From Puteibacter caeruleilacunae (GTDB taxonomy: Bacteria > Bacteroidota > Bacteroidia > Bacteroidales > Prolixibacteraceae): DNA of 64,000 nt. The position numbers and the translations under genes were made by a program. The notes under the pieces were generated by a model. The model was not told the DNA's origin and did not search any database. It was given only the letters and a program-made list of their open reading frames with translations. The stretch covers positions 1 to 64,000 of the forward strand of contig SJCO01000004.1 in NCBI GenBank assembly GCA_005217565.1. Direction: 5' to 3'. Of this stretch, positions 1 to 8,979 are shown piece by piece (position 1 is the stretch's first letter; every line of letters begins with the position of its first letter).

Positions 1-320
1 AAGTTGCTGAACTTTACAAGAACCGCTGGCAAGTCGAGCTGTTCTTCAAATGGATGAAGCAACATTCGAAAATTAAGAAATTCTGGGGTACAACTGAAAA
101 TGCTGTTCGAATTCTGATCTACGTAGCCATGTGTACATACTGCTTAGTAGCGATCGTCCAAAAAGACATGCAACTTGACAGAAGTACTTATGAGGTTTTG
201 CAGATCTTGAGTATATCTTTAACAGATAAAACTCTCCTTAGAGAACTATTCGATAGAACTAAATTTCAAAATGACAAAGAACGTTTTAGGCTTAATGAGC
301 CAAATTTGTTTAATATTTAA
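1..320 (+). CDS. IS4-family transposase, C-terminal part (cut by window edge)
   Basis: The reading frame is already open at base 3 and stops at 318-320, so only about the last 106 residues are visible. They contain the IS4-family signature Y-x2-R-x3-E-x6-K (YKNRW..E.FFKWMK), which includes the catalytic glutamate of the DDE triad, followed by a typical IS4 C-terminal stretch. The protein would cut and rejoin DNA at insertion-sequence ends. The right end of the element should lie just after the stop, around 320-352, but without the left end its inverted repeat and target duplication cannot be defined. The next genes on this side (a decayed RHS gene and a small lipoprotein gene) look like an accessory region. 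Confidence 0.85.
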   Translation, partial: VAELYKNRWQVELFFKWMKQHSKIKKFWGTTENAVRILIYVAMCTYCLVAIVQKDMQLDRSTYEVLQILSISLTDKTLLRELFDRTKFQNDKERFRLNEPNLFNI

Positions 321-352
321 TAACGTCCCAATTTTAATGAGACACTAGTGAT

Positions 353-406
353 CAGTATTATAAAAGAGTTGCCACATCTTACAATAGCAACTCTTTTAGA
401 ATACTG
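353..406. terminator. Bidirectional terminator hairpin
   Basis: A 20-bp stem with one mismatch (353-372 with 387-406) surrounds a 14-nt loop. Inside the stem a GAGTTGC/GCAACTC core is followed by TTTTA on either strand. It sits between the plus-strand transposase tail and the minus-strand lipoprotein gene, where it can stop both transcripts. Confidence 0.7.
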
Positions 407-453
407 ATATAAATTATTATTCCAACAATTCCAAATCATTTTAGTCGTAAAAA

Positions 454-981
454 CTATAATGATTGTATTTGCTTGCTTGTTCGTTGTATCTCTTCTACTC
501 TAGGATCTTCCTTTACAATGCTGAAAATAAAATCCAACACAGCTCTTAGCCTTTTTGATTTTTTATCTTGGGCACTAGTAAAGGTATCCCAGACAACCTT
601 ATATCTATTCCCATTAAATCGATAGTCCAAAGAATAAATATCATCTGGTAAAATCTGATATTCATGTTTTGGTATATATGGATTAGGATACGAAGCAATA
701 TCATACTTGACCAAGATTCTGTAAATCTGATCAAGCTCATTCTCAGAAAAGGTGAAATTGATAATAGTATCTTTTACCTCTCCCGTTTCGGTTATAAATT
801 GCTGACTATATTCCCTATTATAAGTATCTACCTTCATCTTTCCTGCAAGTCCTGTACATGCGCTAAAAGCAAAATCTTCTGGTCGTTTCTCTTGCTTGCA
901 AAAAGTACAACAGAAGATTAAGCTTACGATAAATAAACTGAGTCTCAGACCACTATTATTTATGCTTATTTTCATCCCCAT
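454..981 (-). CDS. Small predicted lipoprotein, possible immunity partner of the adjacent RHS remnant
   Basis: The product is 175 residues with a hydrophobic N-terminus ending in several cysteines (..LIFCCTFCKQ..), consistent with a signal peptide and lipid attachment, so it is probably anchored in an envelope membrane. I do not recognise the family; the mature part is soluble with no repeats. A second ATG two codons in (975) is an equally possible start. The gene begins only 12 bp after the end of a decayed RHS-type gene on the same strand whose C-terminus carries an HExxH motif. In toxin systems the gene immediately after a polymorphic toxin usually encodes its immunity protein, and envelope lipoprotein immunity proteins are known. 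That role is an inference from position only. Confidence 0.6.
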   Translation of the reverse strand: MGMKISINNSGLRLSLFIVSLIFCCTFCKQEKRPEDFAFSACTGLAGKMKVDTYNREYSQQFITETGEVKDTIINFTFSENELDQIYRILVKYDIASYPNPYIPKHEYQILPDDIYSLDYRFNGNRYKVVWDTFTSAQDKKSKRLRAVLDFIFSIVKEDPRVEEIQRTSKQIQSL

Positions 982-992
982 TTACGTTATCT

Positions 993-1404
993 TTAAACTT
1001 TGGTGTTGTTCTCTGCCATGTTGAATGTTTTTTGACTACATATTGCTCTTAAATCACTATTTCGTGCAGACATTGTTGGTGCAACAGAATGGTCGAATTC
1101 ATGGACAAGACTATTTTTCATATTAAATGCAGTACTCAAAAGAGGAGAAACCTTTCCTCCACTTGTATTTACACTTACGGTTGGAGTGTCCCTGATAAAA
1201 GACCTAGCCCTGTAATCTCAATTCTCAAAGAACTCGTTGTTTAACTCTTTTCCATCATAAAGATACTTATTCTCTGTGAGATTATTTTCAATAACATACT
1301 TCCAAATGGGTAGTACTCTGTTTTTTGGTTAACAGTTGGTTTAATCCACTATCACTAACTGTCATTCGCATGTTACCCAGATGATCTATTAATCTCCATA
1401 TTTC
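993..1404 (-). pseudogene. Decayed RHS-repeat core protein with HExxH metalloprotease-like tip
   Basis: Reading the minus strand in two frames gives the hallmark Bacteroidota RHS core pieces: DHLGNMRMTV (about 1345-1390), then TEYYPFGS (around 1310), then NNLTENKYLYDGKELNNEFFEN followed by DYRAR. The frame shifts between these pieces and a stop (TGA) interrupts N-EN-stop-DYRAR, so the gene is broken. After the core, an open stretch runs to the stop at 993-995 and contains NSLVHEFDHSV (HEFDH at 1089-1103), an HExxH zinc-protease motif as found in some RHS toxin tips. Upstream in the same direction a 56-codon open frame (1389-1559) has no recognised similarity and may be part of the same ruin. 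No intact long frame is present, so this is a remnant, not a working toxin. Confidence 0.75.
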
Positions 1405-1894
1405 ACTGAATACAACCAGTATCTAGCAAAAACTACAAATAAAGATTTCCTTCTTGGACTCATTTTCTCAAACATTTTATATACCTTGCTTTTGATTTCA
1501 GAGGATCCTTCTGAACACTTTCCATTAACATTTTCACCATCAAATAACCACTTAATCATCTCTTATTTTACTACTATACACTACAAATGCACTACAATTA
1601 CTGGGCTTTTACCACTATAAGTAGTAAGTGTCTAGTAAGAGCCCAGTAAGAGTCCAGTAGCAGGGGTGAGTGCTTGGTGATAATGGGGTGAGTGCTTGGT
1701 TATGTATAAGGGAATCCTCTTTACTCATAAATTAAGCCCTGTTGAATACTAAAAGGTATTAAGCCTAATACGCCAGACAACCATCTGGTTTTATCAGTCT
1801 TTCAGTATTGCATCCATTTTCGCTATCGATTGCCCAACTTTCCCTCATTTTTCCTTTAATTAATATGTCAAATCGCAAACTAATGGGTAAATTA
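1405..1894. other. Gene-poor stretch with short tandem repeats
   Basis: Apart from the unrecognised 56-codon minus-strand frame (1389-1559), no coding frame is convincing. The part from 1560 to 1894 holds the tandem repeats listed separately and otherwise nothing that I recognise. Confidence 0.4.
1623..1700 (+). repeat. Short tandem repeats (11-bp and 22-bp units)
   Basis: Three 11-bp units (AGTAAGTGTCT, AGTAAGAGCCC, AGTAAGAGTCC at 1623-1655) are followed by two identical 16-bp words GGGGTGAGTGCTTGGT at 1663-1678 and 1685-1700, that is, a 22-bp period. A similar 22-bp period with a related word occurs in another intergenic stretch near 34,956. Confidence 0.6.
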
Positions 1895-1926
1895 TTGGAT
1901 TTTATCGAAAATGCATCTTAATTTTG
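1895..1926 (+). promoter_or_regulatory. Bacteroidota-type promoter of yebC
   Basis: TTG at 1895-1897, a 21-nt spacer and TAATTTTG at 1919-1926 match the phylum's vegetative consensus (-33 TTG, -7 TAnnTTTG). The yebC start codon is 34 nt downstream of the -7 box. Confidence 0.7.
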
Positions 1927-1960
1927 CAGCTCAGAAGTAAAATATAAATCAAATTAGATA

Positions 1961-2671
1961 ATGGGAAGAGCATTTGAATACCGAAAAGCCAGAAAAATGA
2001 AGCGCTGGGGTACAATGGCAAAGACTTTTACAAAATTAGGTAAAGAGATCGCTATTGCAGTTAAAGCAGGGGGACCAGAACCTGAAAGTAACTCCAGATT
2101 AAGGGTGCTTATTCAAAATGCCAAGGCAGCCAACATGCCTAAAGACAATGTTGAAAGAGCAATTAAGCGCGCATCTTCAAAAGATCAGGAAGACTATAAA
2201 GAGATTGTATACGAAGGATACGGACCTTACGGAATTGCAATTGTTGTTGAAACTGCAACAAATAACAATACTCGTACCGTTGCCAACGTACGTAGTTATT
2301 TCAACAAATGTGGAGGTTCATTAGGAACTACTGGTTCTGTAGACTTCATGTTTGAGCATCAATGTCACTTTAAAGTGAAAGGTAAAGAAGGTCTTGACCT
2401 GGAAGAGCTTGAGCTTGAGATGATCGATCTTGGTGTATTTGAAATCTTCGCTGAAGAAGAAAGCATCATTCTATATGGTGATTTTGAAGCATTCGGACCT
2501 ATCCAAAAATACTTGGAGGAAAATAGCTTCGAAATTGAATCAGCTGAATTTGAGCGTATCCCTACTGATACCAAAGAGCTTTCAGAAGAGCAACAAGCCG
2601 ACATTAACAAGTTGTTGGAGAAATTCGAAGACGATGAAGACGTTACAAACGTTTTCCACAATATGAAGTAA
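1961..2671 (+). CDS. yebC: YebC/PmpR family (TACO1-like) regulator or translation factor
   Basis: This 236-residue protein has the family's typical length and shows its conserved start MGRAFEYRKARKMKRWGTMAK, the SNSRLRVLIQNAKAANMPKDNVERAIKR helix region and the YEGYGPYGIAIVVE..TDN-like segment (here TATNNNTRT). The family has three domains and acts in the cytoplasm. Members have been described both as DNA-binding transcription regulators and, for the mitochondrial TACO1 and bacterial homologues, as factors that relieve ribosome stalling. Which role applies here cannot be read from sequence. The gene has its own promoter and is closed by a strong intrinsic terminator, so it is likely monocistronic. 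Confidence 0.95.
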   Translation: MGRAFEYRKARKMKRWGTMAKTFTKLGKEIAIAVKAGGPEPESNSRLRVLIQNAKAANMPKDNVERAIKRASSKDQEDYKEIVYEGYGPYGIAIVVETATNNNTRTVANVRSYFNKCGGSLGTTGSVDFMFEHQCHFKVKGKEGLDLEELELEMIDLGVFEIFAEEESIILYGDFEAFGPIQKYLEENSFEIESAEFERIPTDTKELSEEQQADINKLLEKFEDDEDVTNVFHNMK

Positions 2672-2691
2672 TAAATATTCATTACATAGAT

Positions 2692-2725
2692 AACCGCTTC
2701 AATTTATGGTTGGAGCGGTTTTTTT
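2692..2725 (+). terminator. Intrinsic terminator after yebC
   Basis: AACCGCTTC (2692-2700) pairs with GGAGCGGTT (2712-2720) with one G-U pair, followed by a run of T. It lies directly upstream of the helicase gene and argues against the helicase starting at 2710. Confidence 0.85.
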
Positions 2726-2745
2726 GTTATTTACACCTACCATAT

Positions 2746-4068
2746 ATGCACAAACTATCGGACAGAATACAACAAGCAATTGCCAATATTGAAATTGAAT
2801 CGCTCAACGAAATGCAGTTGAAGTCGCTTAAGCTTGCTGGTAAGCGCAAAGACATGGTATTGTTGTCACCTACAGGATCGGGAAAAACATTGGCTTTCTT
2901 ACTGCCAATATTAAACCGATTAGATCCTAATAAGCAGGGTATTCAGGCAATGATTCTGGCTCCATCAAGAGAGTTAGCGCTGCAAATTGAGCAAGTATTT
3001 CGTTCACTTCAATCGGGTTTTAAGGTTAGTTGCTTTTACGGAGGACATCCATTTAAGACCGAACGTGCCAGTCTGGCCCACCCGCCAGCAGTGTTGGTGG
3101 GAACACCTGGACGAGTAGCCGACCATGTCCGTCGCGAGACATTCGACACTGATACAATCAATACGCTTGTTCTTGATGAATTTGATAAGGCTCTCGACCT
3201 AGGTTATGAGGCTGAGATGATCACAATCATCGGACAGTTAGCGAATGTAAACTACCGTATTCTTACATCGGCAACCAAAAGCGAATCGATTCCATTGTAT
3301 ACCGGATTAGAGGATTACAAAGAGCTTAACTACCTTCAGGAACAGGTACCTCAGAAGTTGGCTTTTAAGATGGTACGGTCGACTGAAAACGATAAGCTGG
3401 AAGCGCTGTTCAAATTGGTATGTACATTTAAGGGAGAGGCTTCGTTGGTATTCTGTAATCATCGCGATTCGGTAGATCGCATCAGTGATTTACTTAAAAA
3501 ACAGGGCCTTGCTCACGATACTTTCCATGGAGGAATGGAGCAGGAAGAACGCGAGCGAGCATTGATAAAATTCCGCAGTGGTAGTCACCAGATGTTGATT
3601 GCAACCGACCTGGCATCACGTGGATTGGACATTCCGGAGATCAAGCATGTGGTGCATTACCAATTGCCTCTGCAAGCTGATCAGTTTGTGCACCGTAACG
3701 GACGAACTGCAAGAATGTTTGCTGAAGGAACAGCATACCTTGTGCTACGTCAGGATGAGCCTATTCCTGAATTCATTGAAGAAAAACCTGAAGAACTATC
3801 ATTACCTGAATCTCCAGTATTACCTGAAAAGCCTGAGTGGACTACCCTTTATATTGGTAGCGGTAAGAAGGAAAAAATCAGCAAGGGTGATATTGCAGGA
3901 CTATTGATTAAGAAAGGTCATTTGGAGATGAAAGAAATTGGCCGCATTGAGGTACTTGACCATACTGCCTATGTTGCTGTAAGTACTAAGAAAGCAGGCA
4001 AGGTTGTTCACAAATTAAAAGATGAACGCATCAAACGAAAAAAGATTAAGATCAGTATTTCAAGATAA
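2746..4068 (+). CDS. DEAD-box RNA helicase with DbpA-type RNA-binding domain
   Basis: A 440-residue ATP-dependent RNA helicase. Visible motifs in order are the Q region (NEMQ), motif I SPTGSGKT, TPGR, motif II as DEFD instead of DEAD, motif III SAT, motif V ATDLASRGLD and motif VI HRNGRTAR. The last 70 or so residues (TLYIGSGKKEKISKGDI...IKISI) fit the DbpA/CsdA C-terminal RNA-binding domain that in E. coli DbpA recognises 23S rRNA hairpin 92. A role in ribosome assembly or cold-stress RNA remodelling is therefore likely. I place the start at 2746 (MHKLSDRIQQ); an in-frame ATG at 2710 would lie inside the yebC terminator hairpin. The gene converges on PUL1 and shares a bidirectional terminator with it. 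Confidence 0.9.
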   Translation: MHKLSDRIQQAIANIEIESLNEMQLKSLKLAGKRKDMVLLSPTGSGKTLAFLLPILNRLDPNKQGIQAMILAPSRELALQIEQVFRSLQSGFKVSCFYGGHPFKTERASLAHPPAVLVGTPGRVADHVRRETFDTDTINTLVLDEFDKALDLGYEAEMITIIGQLANVNYRILTSATKSESIPLYTGLEDYKELNYLQEQVPQKLAFKMVRSTENDKLEALFKLVCTFKGEASLVFCNHRDSVDRISDLLKKQGLAHDTFHGGMEQEERERALIKFRSGSHQMLIATDLASRGLDIPEIKHVVHYQLPLQADQFVHRNGRTARMFAEGTAYLVLRQDEPIPEFIEEKPEELSLPESPVLPEKPEWTTLYIGSGKKEKISKGDIAGLLIKKGHLEMKEIGRIEVLDHTAYVAVSTKKAGKVVHKLKDERIKRKKIKISISR

Positions 4069-4167
4069 TACTCCGCTACGCTCCGTGGAAAACCATTAGA
4101 AGGAGAACCATGTGGTTGCAAGGAGCACTAAGCAAAGAGTCGGCAATCTGTTGCATTGCCTGATAAA

Positions 4168-4209
4168 AGAAAAAGGCCTTATGGATAATACCATTAGGCC
4201 TTTTTTTTT
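4168..4209. terminator. Bidirectional intrinsic terminator
   Basis: AAAAGGCCTTATGG pairs with CCATTAGGCCTTTT with one mismatch around an ATAATA loop. The hairpin is flanked by A and T runs, so it can terminate both the helicase gene (plus) and the lyase gene (minus) that converge here. Confidence 0.85.
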
Positions 4210-4229
4210 CAATATTCTGATTTATTCTA

Positions 4230-7226
4230 TTACTTCTTCAGCTCAAAATGCTCTTCCACAGCATTTGAGGTTTTAAACTCAACAACATTAGTCGCGCTAT
4301 TCTTGTATTTCCATTGTTTACTCAAAGTAAGCTTAACGTTCCTAACAGGACTCGCAAGGGCATCACCTAAGTTATATCGAGTGATTTTACCTCCCGGGTT
4401 AGTCTTGATATCAGGATCACAGAAACCAATCTTCAACGCATCTTTCGAAGGCTTCACCATCATCAATCCAGGTACTGAACATTCTGATATTGGACCCGGA
4501 AGATTCTTAGCAGGCTTAAATACCACATAACCAACCATTCCGGTTACATTATCTTTCACCACGTGAGCAGTCTCATCTTGCTGAAGCACTGTATAATTTG
4601 CTTTTGCAACAGGAGCATTCAACTGTATCATATATTCGTATTTTGCAGCCTTAGGACTCACTCCATGGTTAAACCATGCCAATGCAAAATCGCCTGAATG
4701 TACCTTACCGCATCTGTCTCCATTGGTCTGGCTTTGCTTGCGCAACTCTACAGCATCATTACTTGCTGGAATATAATAACCGTGTCCCTGATTATCAACC
4801 AATTTAAGTTCTTTTCCTTGCACTGCATTGTTATATGGAAACTCAGCAATCTTTTTTCCATCAACAGCAAATGCACTGCTCTTTTTAGGTAAAGCCAACT
4901 GGAACATTGTAGTCTCAAGCGTTTCACCAGCACCACAGGTAAGGTCTGAACCAAGACAAACAATGCGATCTTCAAAGAAGAACCAACTCTTGTTTCCATT
5001 CCAACCCTGATCAGCAGTCTCACTAATACGGTATCCGTAAACACCATTGTTCAGCAAACTAGCACCTCCGGCAAAAGAACGTTCATCACCATATCCGGCA
5101 CTTTTCTTTGTTGCTGCTTTCAGCTTATCGTTCGACAGATAAATACCGGTTACTCCAGGAATTCGACTCCAGTCCCAACCTTCATCAACATATCCACAAT
5201 CAGCAGTAGTAAAGAACTCTCCCTGAGGTTTTGCATGAATATACATACTACCTGTGCGGTTATAGCGACTGTAAACTCGGGCTACACCAGCATCCCAATT
5301 CATTAGGTTGTTGTTCACACCTGTGATCATCACTGTTGCATCAGGAATTGAGTGTGTTGATACACCTGCCCAGTTTAATACCTGATGGTAACGCATTGAA
5401 GGCTTAATACCTTTGAATGCATCAGGAATAGGAGCATCACCCATTCTATTTCTTAACCAAATAGCTGCCAACTCTTTGTCAACCGCGTCCCCTGTTTTAG
5501 GATTTCCATTCAATGCCAATTCAAGCGCCGCCTGTTGTACCCTGAAATCCAGTTTCTTCTTACCATCAGATCTACCGCGACCTAGCAAGTTAAATGGCAA
5601 GTCTGCACCGCGATATATACGATTAAATACCATCAGATTCTGACGAACATTCTTCCAAGATATTGAACTCGCAAAAGGCGTATCAGTAAATACCATCAAC
5701 AAGTCGTTAAACTGAGTGATATTAGTTTGCCAGTATCCAATCAACATCAATGCATGATGATAAAAACAGTAATCAGGCTTAATAACACCCTGCGTACCAT
5801 CACTCACCGTTAGCACATCGTTGAACCAACGCATGAAACAAGCCATATCCTGATCCTTATCTGCTGAGTTATCCTGCATCAACACACAGATTAAGCGAGA
5901 TAACGAAACAGTTCCATCATCACCAACACCACCAGGACGTTCCTTTTTATGATAACACTCAGCAAAACCAGTCAGCCACTTTAATGTACTTATCCAGCGA
6001 TCCAATCGTCCGGTTTCTTCAAGCAAGTCGCGCGCAAACAGCAGACTCACTGCCAGGTTACGTGATCGGTAGCCAATATGACTGGTTGAACCGTAACTAT
6101 GACCTGCAACCACTCCTTGTTGCTCAAACCAATCGAGTACATTCAACACCCTATCTTTTGATGCCTGATCCTTTTTAGCGATATAATCGAAGATAATCAT
6201 TGGAAGCAAGCGATCCTCAACATCGCGCCATGAGATCTCATTCTCATAAGCAGGAGCATGTCCAAAAGGAACAGCAATATTCTGACCTACAATCTTATCG
6301 CCTACTCTTTTTATACCTAACGACTCGTACTTCTTCTCTACATCTTCACGCAATTGGTTGGTCAATACCCAAGCTCTCTCCGACTCTTCACCTGTAATGA
6401 TTATCTCTTGCTGCTCAGCAGATAGGATTTCATCGACATACAGGTTCCAACCCAACTTCTTCGACTTGATATTTTCAATCATCTTCTCATACATCGATGA
6501 AGAGAAACCATTCACATCATTCACCAACTCTTTCTGGCCGGTTTCCCACCAATATTGGTTTACCCAGTGGTTATCGTTTTTAGAATATGGCAATTGATGA
6601 TCGGCCATACTATGAGAAGGCAAACGCCCTATTTCAAAGCGGTCGAACACTACCCAACCTTCATCCAAGCTCTCTGGAGCGGTAATCTGAATATGACCTT
6701 CAGAAGCATTTCCGCCCTTAGGCATCTCAGCAAACTGGATATAACAAGCGCGCCATCCCGAGTAGTTCAAGCCGAACTTTATCTCTTTCTGATAACCGTT
6801 GGCAGCTAAGGCAAGGGTAAGATTATCATTCTTCAAAGCCTTAGGATTATAAATCCATAGCTGAAAACCAATACCTCCCCCAAATGCAACTTTATGATAC
6901 TCCTTACGCAAGTATTTGTTCAACTGATCAGATACTTCAATATCTAATACATCACCATTATTCCAATTCCATTGAATACCTTTAAATCCAGCTCGGCGAT
7001 ACTCCTCAACAGCTTTCAATTCACCACATCCTTTCAACTCCCATTCAATTGGAATTTCCTCCAAAGCGAAGTGCTCAAGAGGCACATTTTTAGGAGATAC
7101 AAATGCGGCTGGTGCCTCATCAACAAACTTATTTTTCGTCTTCTGACTAAATACATTGCCCATAGCGATCAGATTGATCATGAGCAATACAGCCATAGCT
7201 CTATACATACAACGATGCTTTTTCAT
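4230..7226 (-). CDS. Polysaccharide lyase family 8, chondroitin ABC lyase-like
   Basis: A 998-residue exported enzyme (N-terminal signal peptide ending near NVFSQ). Domain order fits chondroitin sulfate ABC lyases: an N-terminal galactose-binding-like domain (about 30-210), an alpha/alpha toroid (about 220-580) and C-terminal beta-sandwich domains. The toroid carries IKPDYCFYHHALMLIGYW, which lines up with the catalytic region of Proteus ABC lyase I: His491 and Tyr498 sit seven residues apart as in its His501/Tyr508. An arginine-rich GRGRSDG segment (about 549-555) follows where its Arg560 lies. The enzyme should cleave hexosaminidic bonds of chondroitin, dermatan or hyaluronan by beta-elimination. 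I chose the start at 7226 (MKKHRCMYRAM), 23 bp after the upstream gene; longer starts would overlap it. It is the last gene of PUL1. Confidence 0.85.
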   Translation of the reverse strand: MKKHRCMYRAMAVLLMINLIAMGNVFSQKTKNKFVDEAPAAFVSPKNVPLEHFALEEIPIEWELKGCGELKAVEEYRRAGFKGIQWNWNNGDVLDIEVSDQLNKYLRKEYHKVAFGGGIGFQLWIYNPKALKNDNLTLALAANGYQKEIKFGLNYSGWRACYIQFAEMPKGGNASEGHIQITAPESLDEGWVVFDRFEIGRLPSHSMADHQLPYSKNDNHWVNQYWWETGQKELVNDVNGFSSSMYEKMIENIKSKKLGWNLYVDEILSAEQQEIIITGEESERAWVLTNQLREDVEKKYESLGIKRVGDKIVGQNIAVPFGHAPAYENEISWRDVEDRLLPMIIFDYIAKKDQASKDRVLNVLDWFEQQGVVAGHSYGSTSHIGYRSRNLAVSLLFARDLLEETGRLDRWISTLKWLTGFAECYHKKERPGGVGDDGTVSLSRLICVLMQDNSADKDQDMACFMRWFNDVLTVSDGTQGVIKPDYCFYHHALMLIGYWQTNITQFNDLLMVFTDTPFASSISWKNVRQNLMVFNRIYRGADLPFNLLGRGRSDGKKKLDFRVQQAALELALNGNPKTGDAVDKELAAIWLRNRMGDAPIPDAFKGIKPSMRYHQVLNWAGVSTHSIPDATVMITGVNNNLMNWDAGVARVYSRYNRTGSMYIHAKPQGEFFTTADCGYVDEGWDWSRIPGVTGIYLSNDKLKAATKKSAGYGDERSFAGGASLLNNGVYGYRISETADQGWNGNKSWFFFEDRIVCLGSDLTCGAGETLETTMFQLALPKKSSAFAVDGKKIAEFPYNNAVQGKELKLVDNQGHGYYIPASNDAVELRKQSQTNGDRCGKVHSGDFALAWFNHGVSPKAAKYEYMIQLNAPVAKANYTVLQQDETAHVVKDNVTGMVGYVVFKPAKNLPGPISECSVPGLMMVKPSKDALKIGFCDPDIKTNPGGKITRYNLGDALASPVRNVKLTLSKQWKYKNSATNVVEFKTSNAVEEHFELKK

Positions 7227-7249
7227 TATTAAATATCTTAATGCGATTC

Positions 7250-8590
7250 TTATTTTTCTATACCATATCGTTTGGCACGCAAATGTAGTGAATGAAACAC
7301 TACACGACCATCTAAGCAACCACGTTTATTCATTACTGAATAGATATACTCTACCATTTTGTGATCAAGATCAGGACGAAACTCTGCCAACCATATCATT
7401 GGAGGTAATGCTCCCCAATAGTCGTATTTCTTACTTTCGCCCGAACCATCAAGTCGCTTAGCAAACGTTCCTTTATCGTCTTTTACAATATTCTCAGCCA
7501 TCACATTGGCCAACAACTGTGTTTGTTCCTTATTCCAATATCTACCACTTTCATGGAAAGCACGGAAACCACGAAGATCAAAACCATAATGACCGCCATC
7601 CTCTGTATGCATAGGATTTGACTTTAGTCGGTAAACACCATAAGGAAATAACAACACCTTAGATCCATTAACTGTTTCGGTCCTTGAATTTTCCCAGAAC
7701 TCCTTAATCAGAGCCTTCATAATTCTATCAACCTTCTCGGCTCTTGCGTCCTTCTCTCCTAGCTTTTCGTACGTATCGACTAACACATTACCTGCAGCCA
7801 TTAATGGGAAGATACGGTTCCATTGAGGTACATAATCAAGAGGCTCAGCTCCGAATGATGGCGACAATAAAAGATTAGTCTTTTTATCGTAGTAATGCTT
7901 AATGGCGAATCCCCATGACTCGTGCACACGCTCTAGCATCACCTTCATAATCTCTTTATAGGTTTTGCCCTGATATTTCTTTTTCCATATCTCAGGATGA
8001 TTAGCAATCATACTTGCAGTTAACGCAGGGAAGTTTGTTCCTGTTCCTAAAGTTGCAATGCCAAGCTTCGATTTCACCTGCTCACCATTCAACTCCTCCA
8101 TACCTCTAAAGTGCGACCATCCTTTTGTATAAATAGCTTCTGTGTCGGAAATCTTTGTCTTATACTTTCTATAATGATCATCGCGGTGATCGTTAATACT
8201 ATTGGCCTGCTCAATCATACGATTTACCAAACGGATATCTCCATTCACGTCATACAACCACTCCATCATATGCGCCTTTGTCCACGATGCAAATAATGTA
8301 TTATGCCAGTTGGTGGTAAAAATTGGGCGATCTAAAAAATACTCCGTTAGTCCTTTCAGTTCCTTTTGTGTAACCTTACCTGTCAATCCATTAAAAACAA
8401 GCTTATCAACTCCGGGGATATTATTATTATCGTATTTAAGATAAAGCTTTGGTTTTTCAATAGCCTCAGGAGTACCTTCCGGTATAGGTTTTACATCCTG
8501 TGCCTGCAATGAAATCGCTAACATTGGTACCATAGCTGCCCCAAGCATCAACTTAGTTGCAAATTTTCTTAATTGTAGATTTCGTTTCAT
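7250..8590 (-). CDS. Exported alpha-helical protein, probable polysaccharide lyase (PL38-like?)
   Basis: The 446-residue product has a clear signal peptide (cleavage near SLQAQ) and a helix-rich mature part with aromatic, glycine-containing loops such as SPSFGAEPLDYVPQWNR and TEDGGHYGFDLRGFRAF, the style of (alpha/alpha)-toroid carbohydrate enzymes. I cannot assign it to a CAZy family with certainty. Its size and fold impression would suit the PL38 type; a glycosidase is also possible. It lies 23 bp upstream of the PL8 lyase gene on the same strand, and the two probably form one transcript for depolymerising the same uronic-acid-containing glycan. A terminator at 8980-9008 separates the pair from susD, so they are likely to have their own promoter in 8591-8979. 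Confidence 0.55.
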   Translation of the reverse strand: MKRNLQLRKFATKLMLGAAMVPMLAISLQAQDVKPIPEGTPEAIEKPKLYLKYDNNNIPGVDKLVFNGLTGKVTQKELKGLTEYFLDRPIFTTNWHNTLFASWTKAHMMEWLYDVNGDIRLVNRMIEQANSINDHRDDHYRKYKTKISDTEAIYTKGWSHFRGMEELNGEQVKSKLGIATLGTGTNFPALTASMIANHPEIWKKKYQGKTYKEIMKVMLERVHESWGFAIKHYYDKKTNLLLSPSFGAEPLDYVPQWNRIFPLMAAGNVLVDTYEKLGEKDARAEKVDRIMKALIKEFWENSRTETVNGSKVLLFPYGVYRLKSNPMHTEDGGHYGFDLRGFRAFHESGRYWNKEQTQLLANVMAENIVKDDKGTFAKRLDGSGESKKYDYWGALPPMIWLAEFRPDLDHKMVEYIYSVMNKRGCLDGRVVFHSLHLRAKRYGIEK

Positions 8591-8979
8591 TTTTTAACGA
8601 TTATAGTTTTTTGTTTTTAGCAAGAAGAATCAAGTCGATTGGTACAACATTATTCCCTTACTATATTTTCTGGTTTGGTAATCATCGATTGGAATGATTC
8701 CGAGAATGAAATTCCTTAATTATTCAATACTTGTGATTCGATTTTGTGTGTAAAGTGTTCAATATTCTTCAATTCTATATTTCCGAACAGCACTACTGTA
8801 AAGCTAATATTTACAACACTTTACAACTACAACAAATCATTCACAGGTTATCACAAATTATTCAAAATGCAGATATATAGTCACAAATCGTTCATCTACA
8901 CCATAATCGGATACATAAGCACATAACAATCGCCAATAACACCGATTTTTCTACACCTCCGACCATTCAGATAAATACA
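8591..8979. other. Intergenic region upstream of the PUL1 enzyme pair
   Basis: No coding frame is supported. It must hold the promoter of the two minus-strand lyase genes. The word TCGATTGG occurs twice, at 8635-8642 and 8685-8692, exactly 50 bp apart, and could be a regulator site; otherwise I see nothing. Confidence 0.4.

Noticed and set aside
2710-2745. Longer start of the RNA helicase gene
   Set aside because: The ATG at 2710 lies inside the yebC terminator hairpin; 2746 begins with the family's usual sequence.
7227-7319. N-terminal extension of the PL8 lyase
   Set aside because: It would overlap the upstream gene by 70 bp and lacks signal-peptide character; the start at 7226 gives a clean signal peptide.
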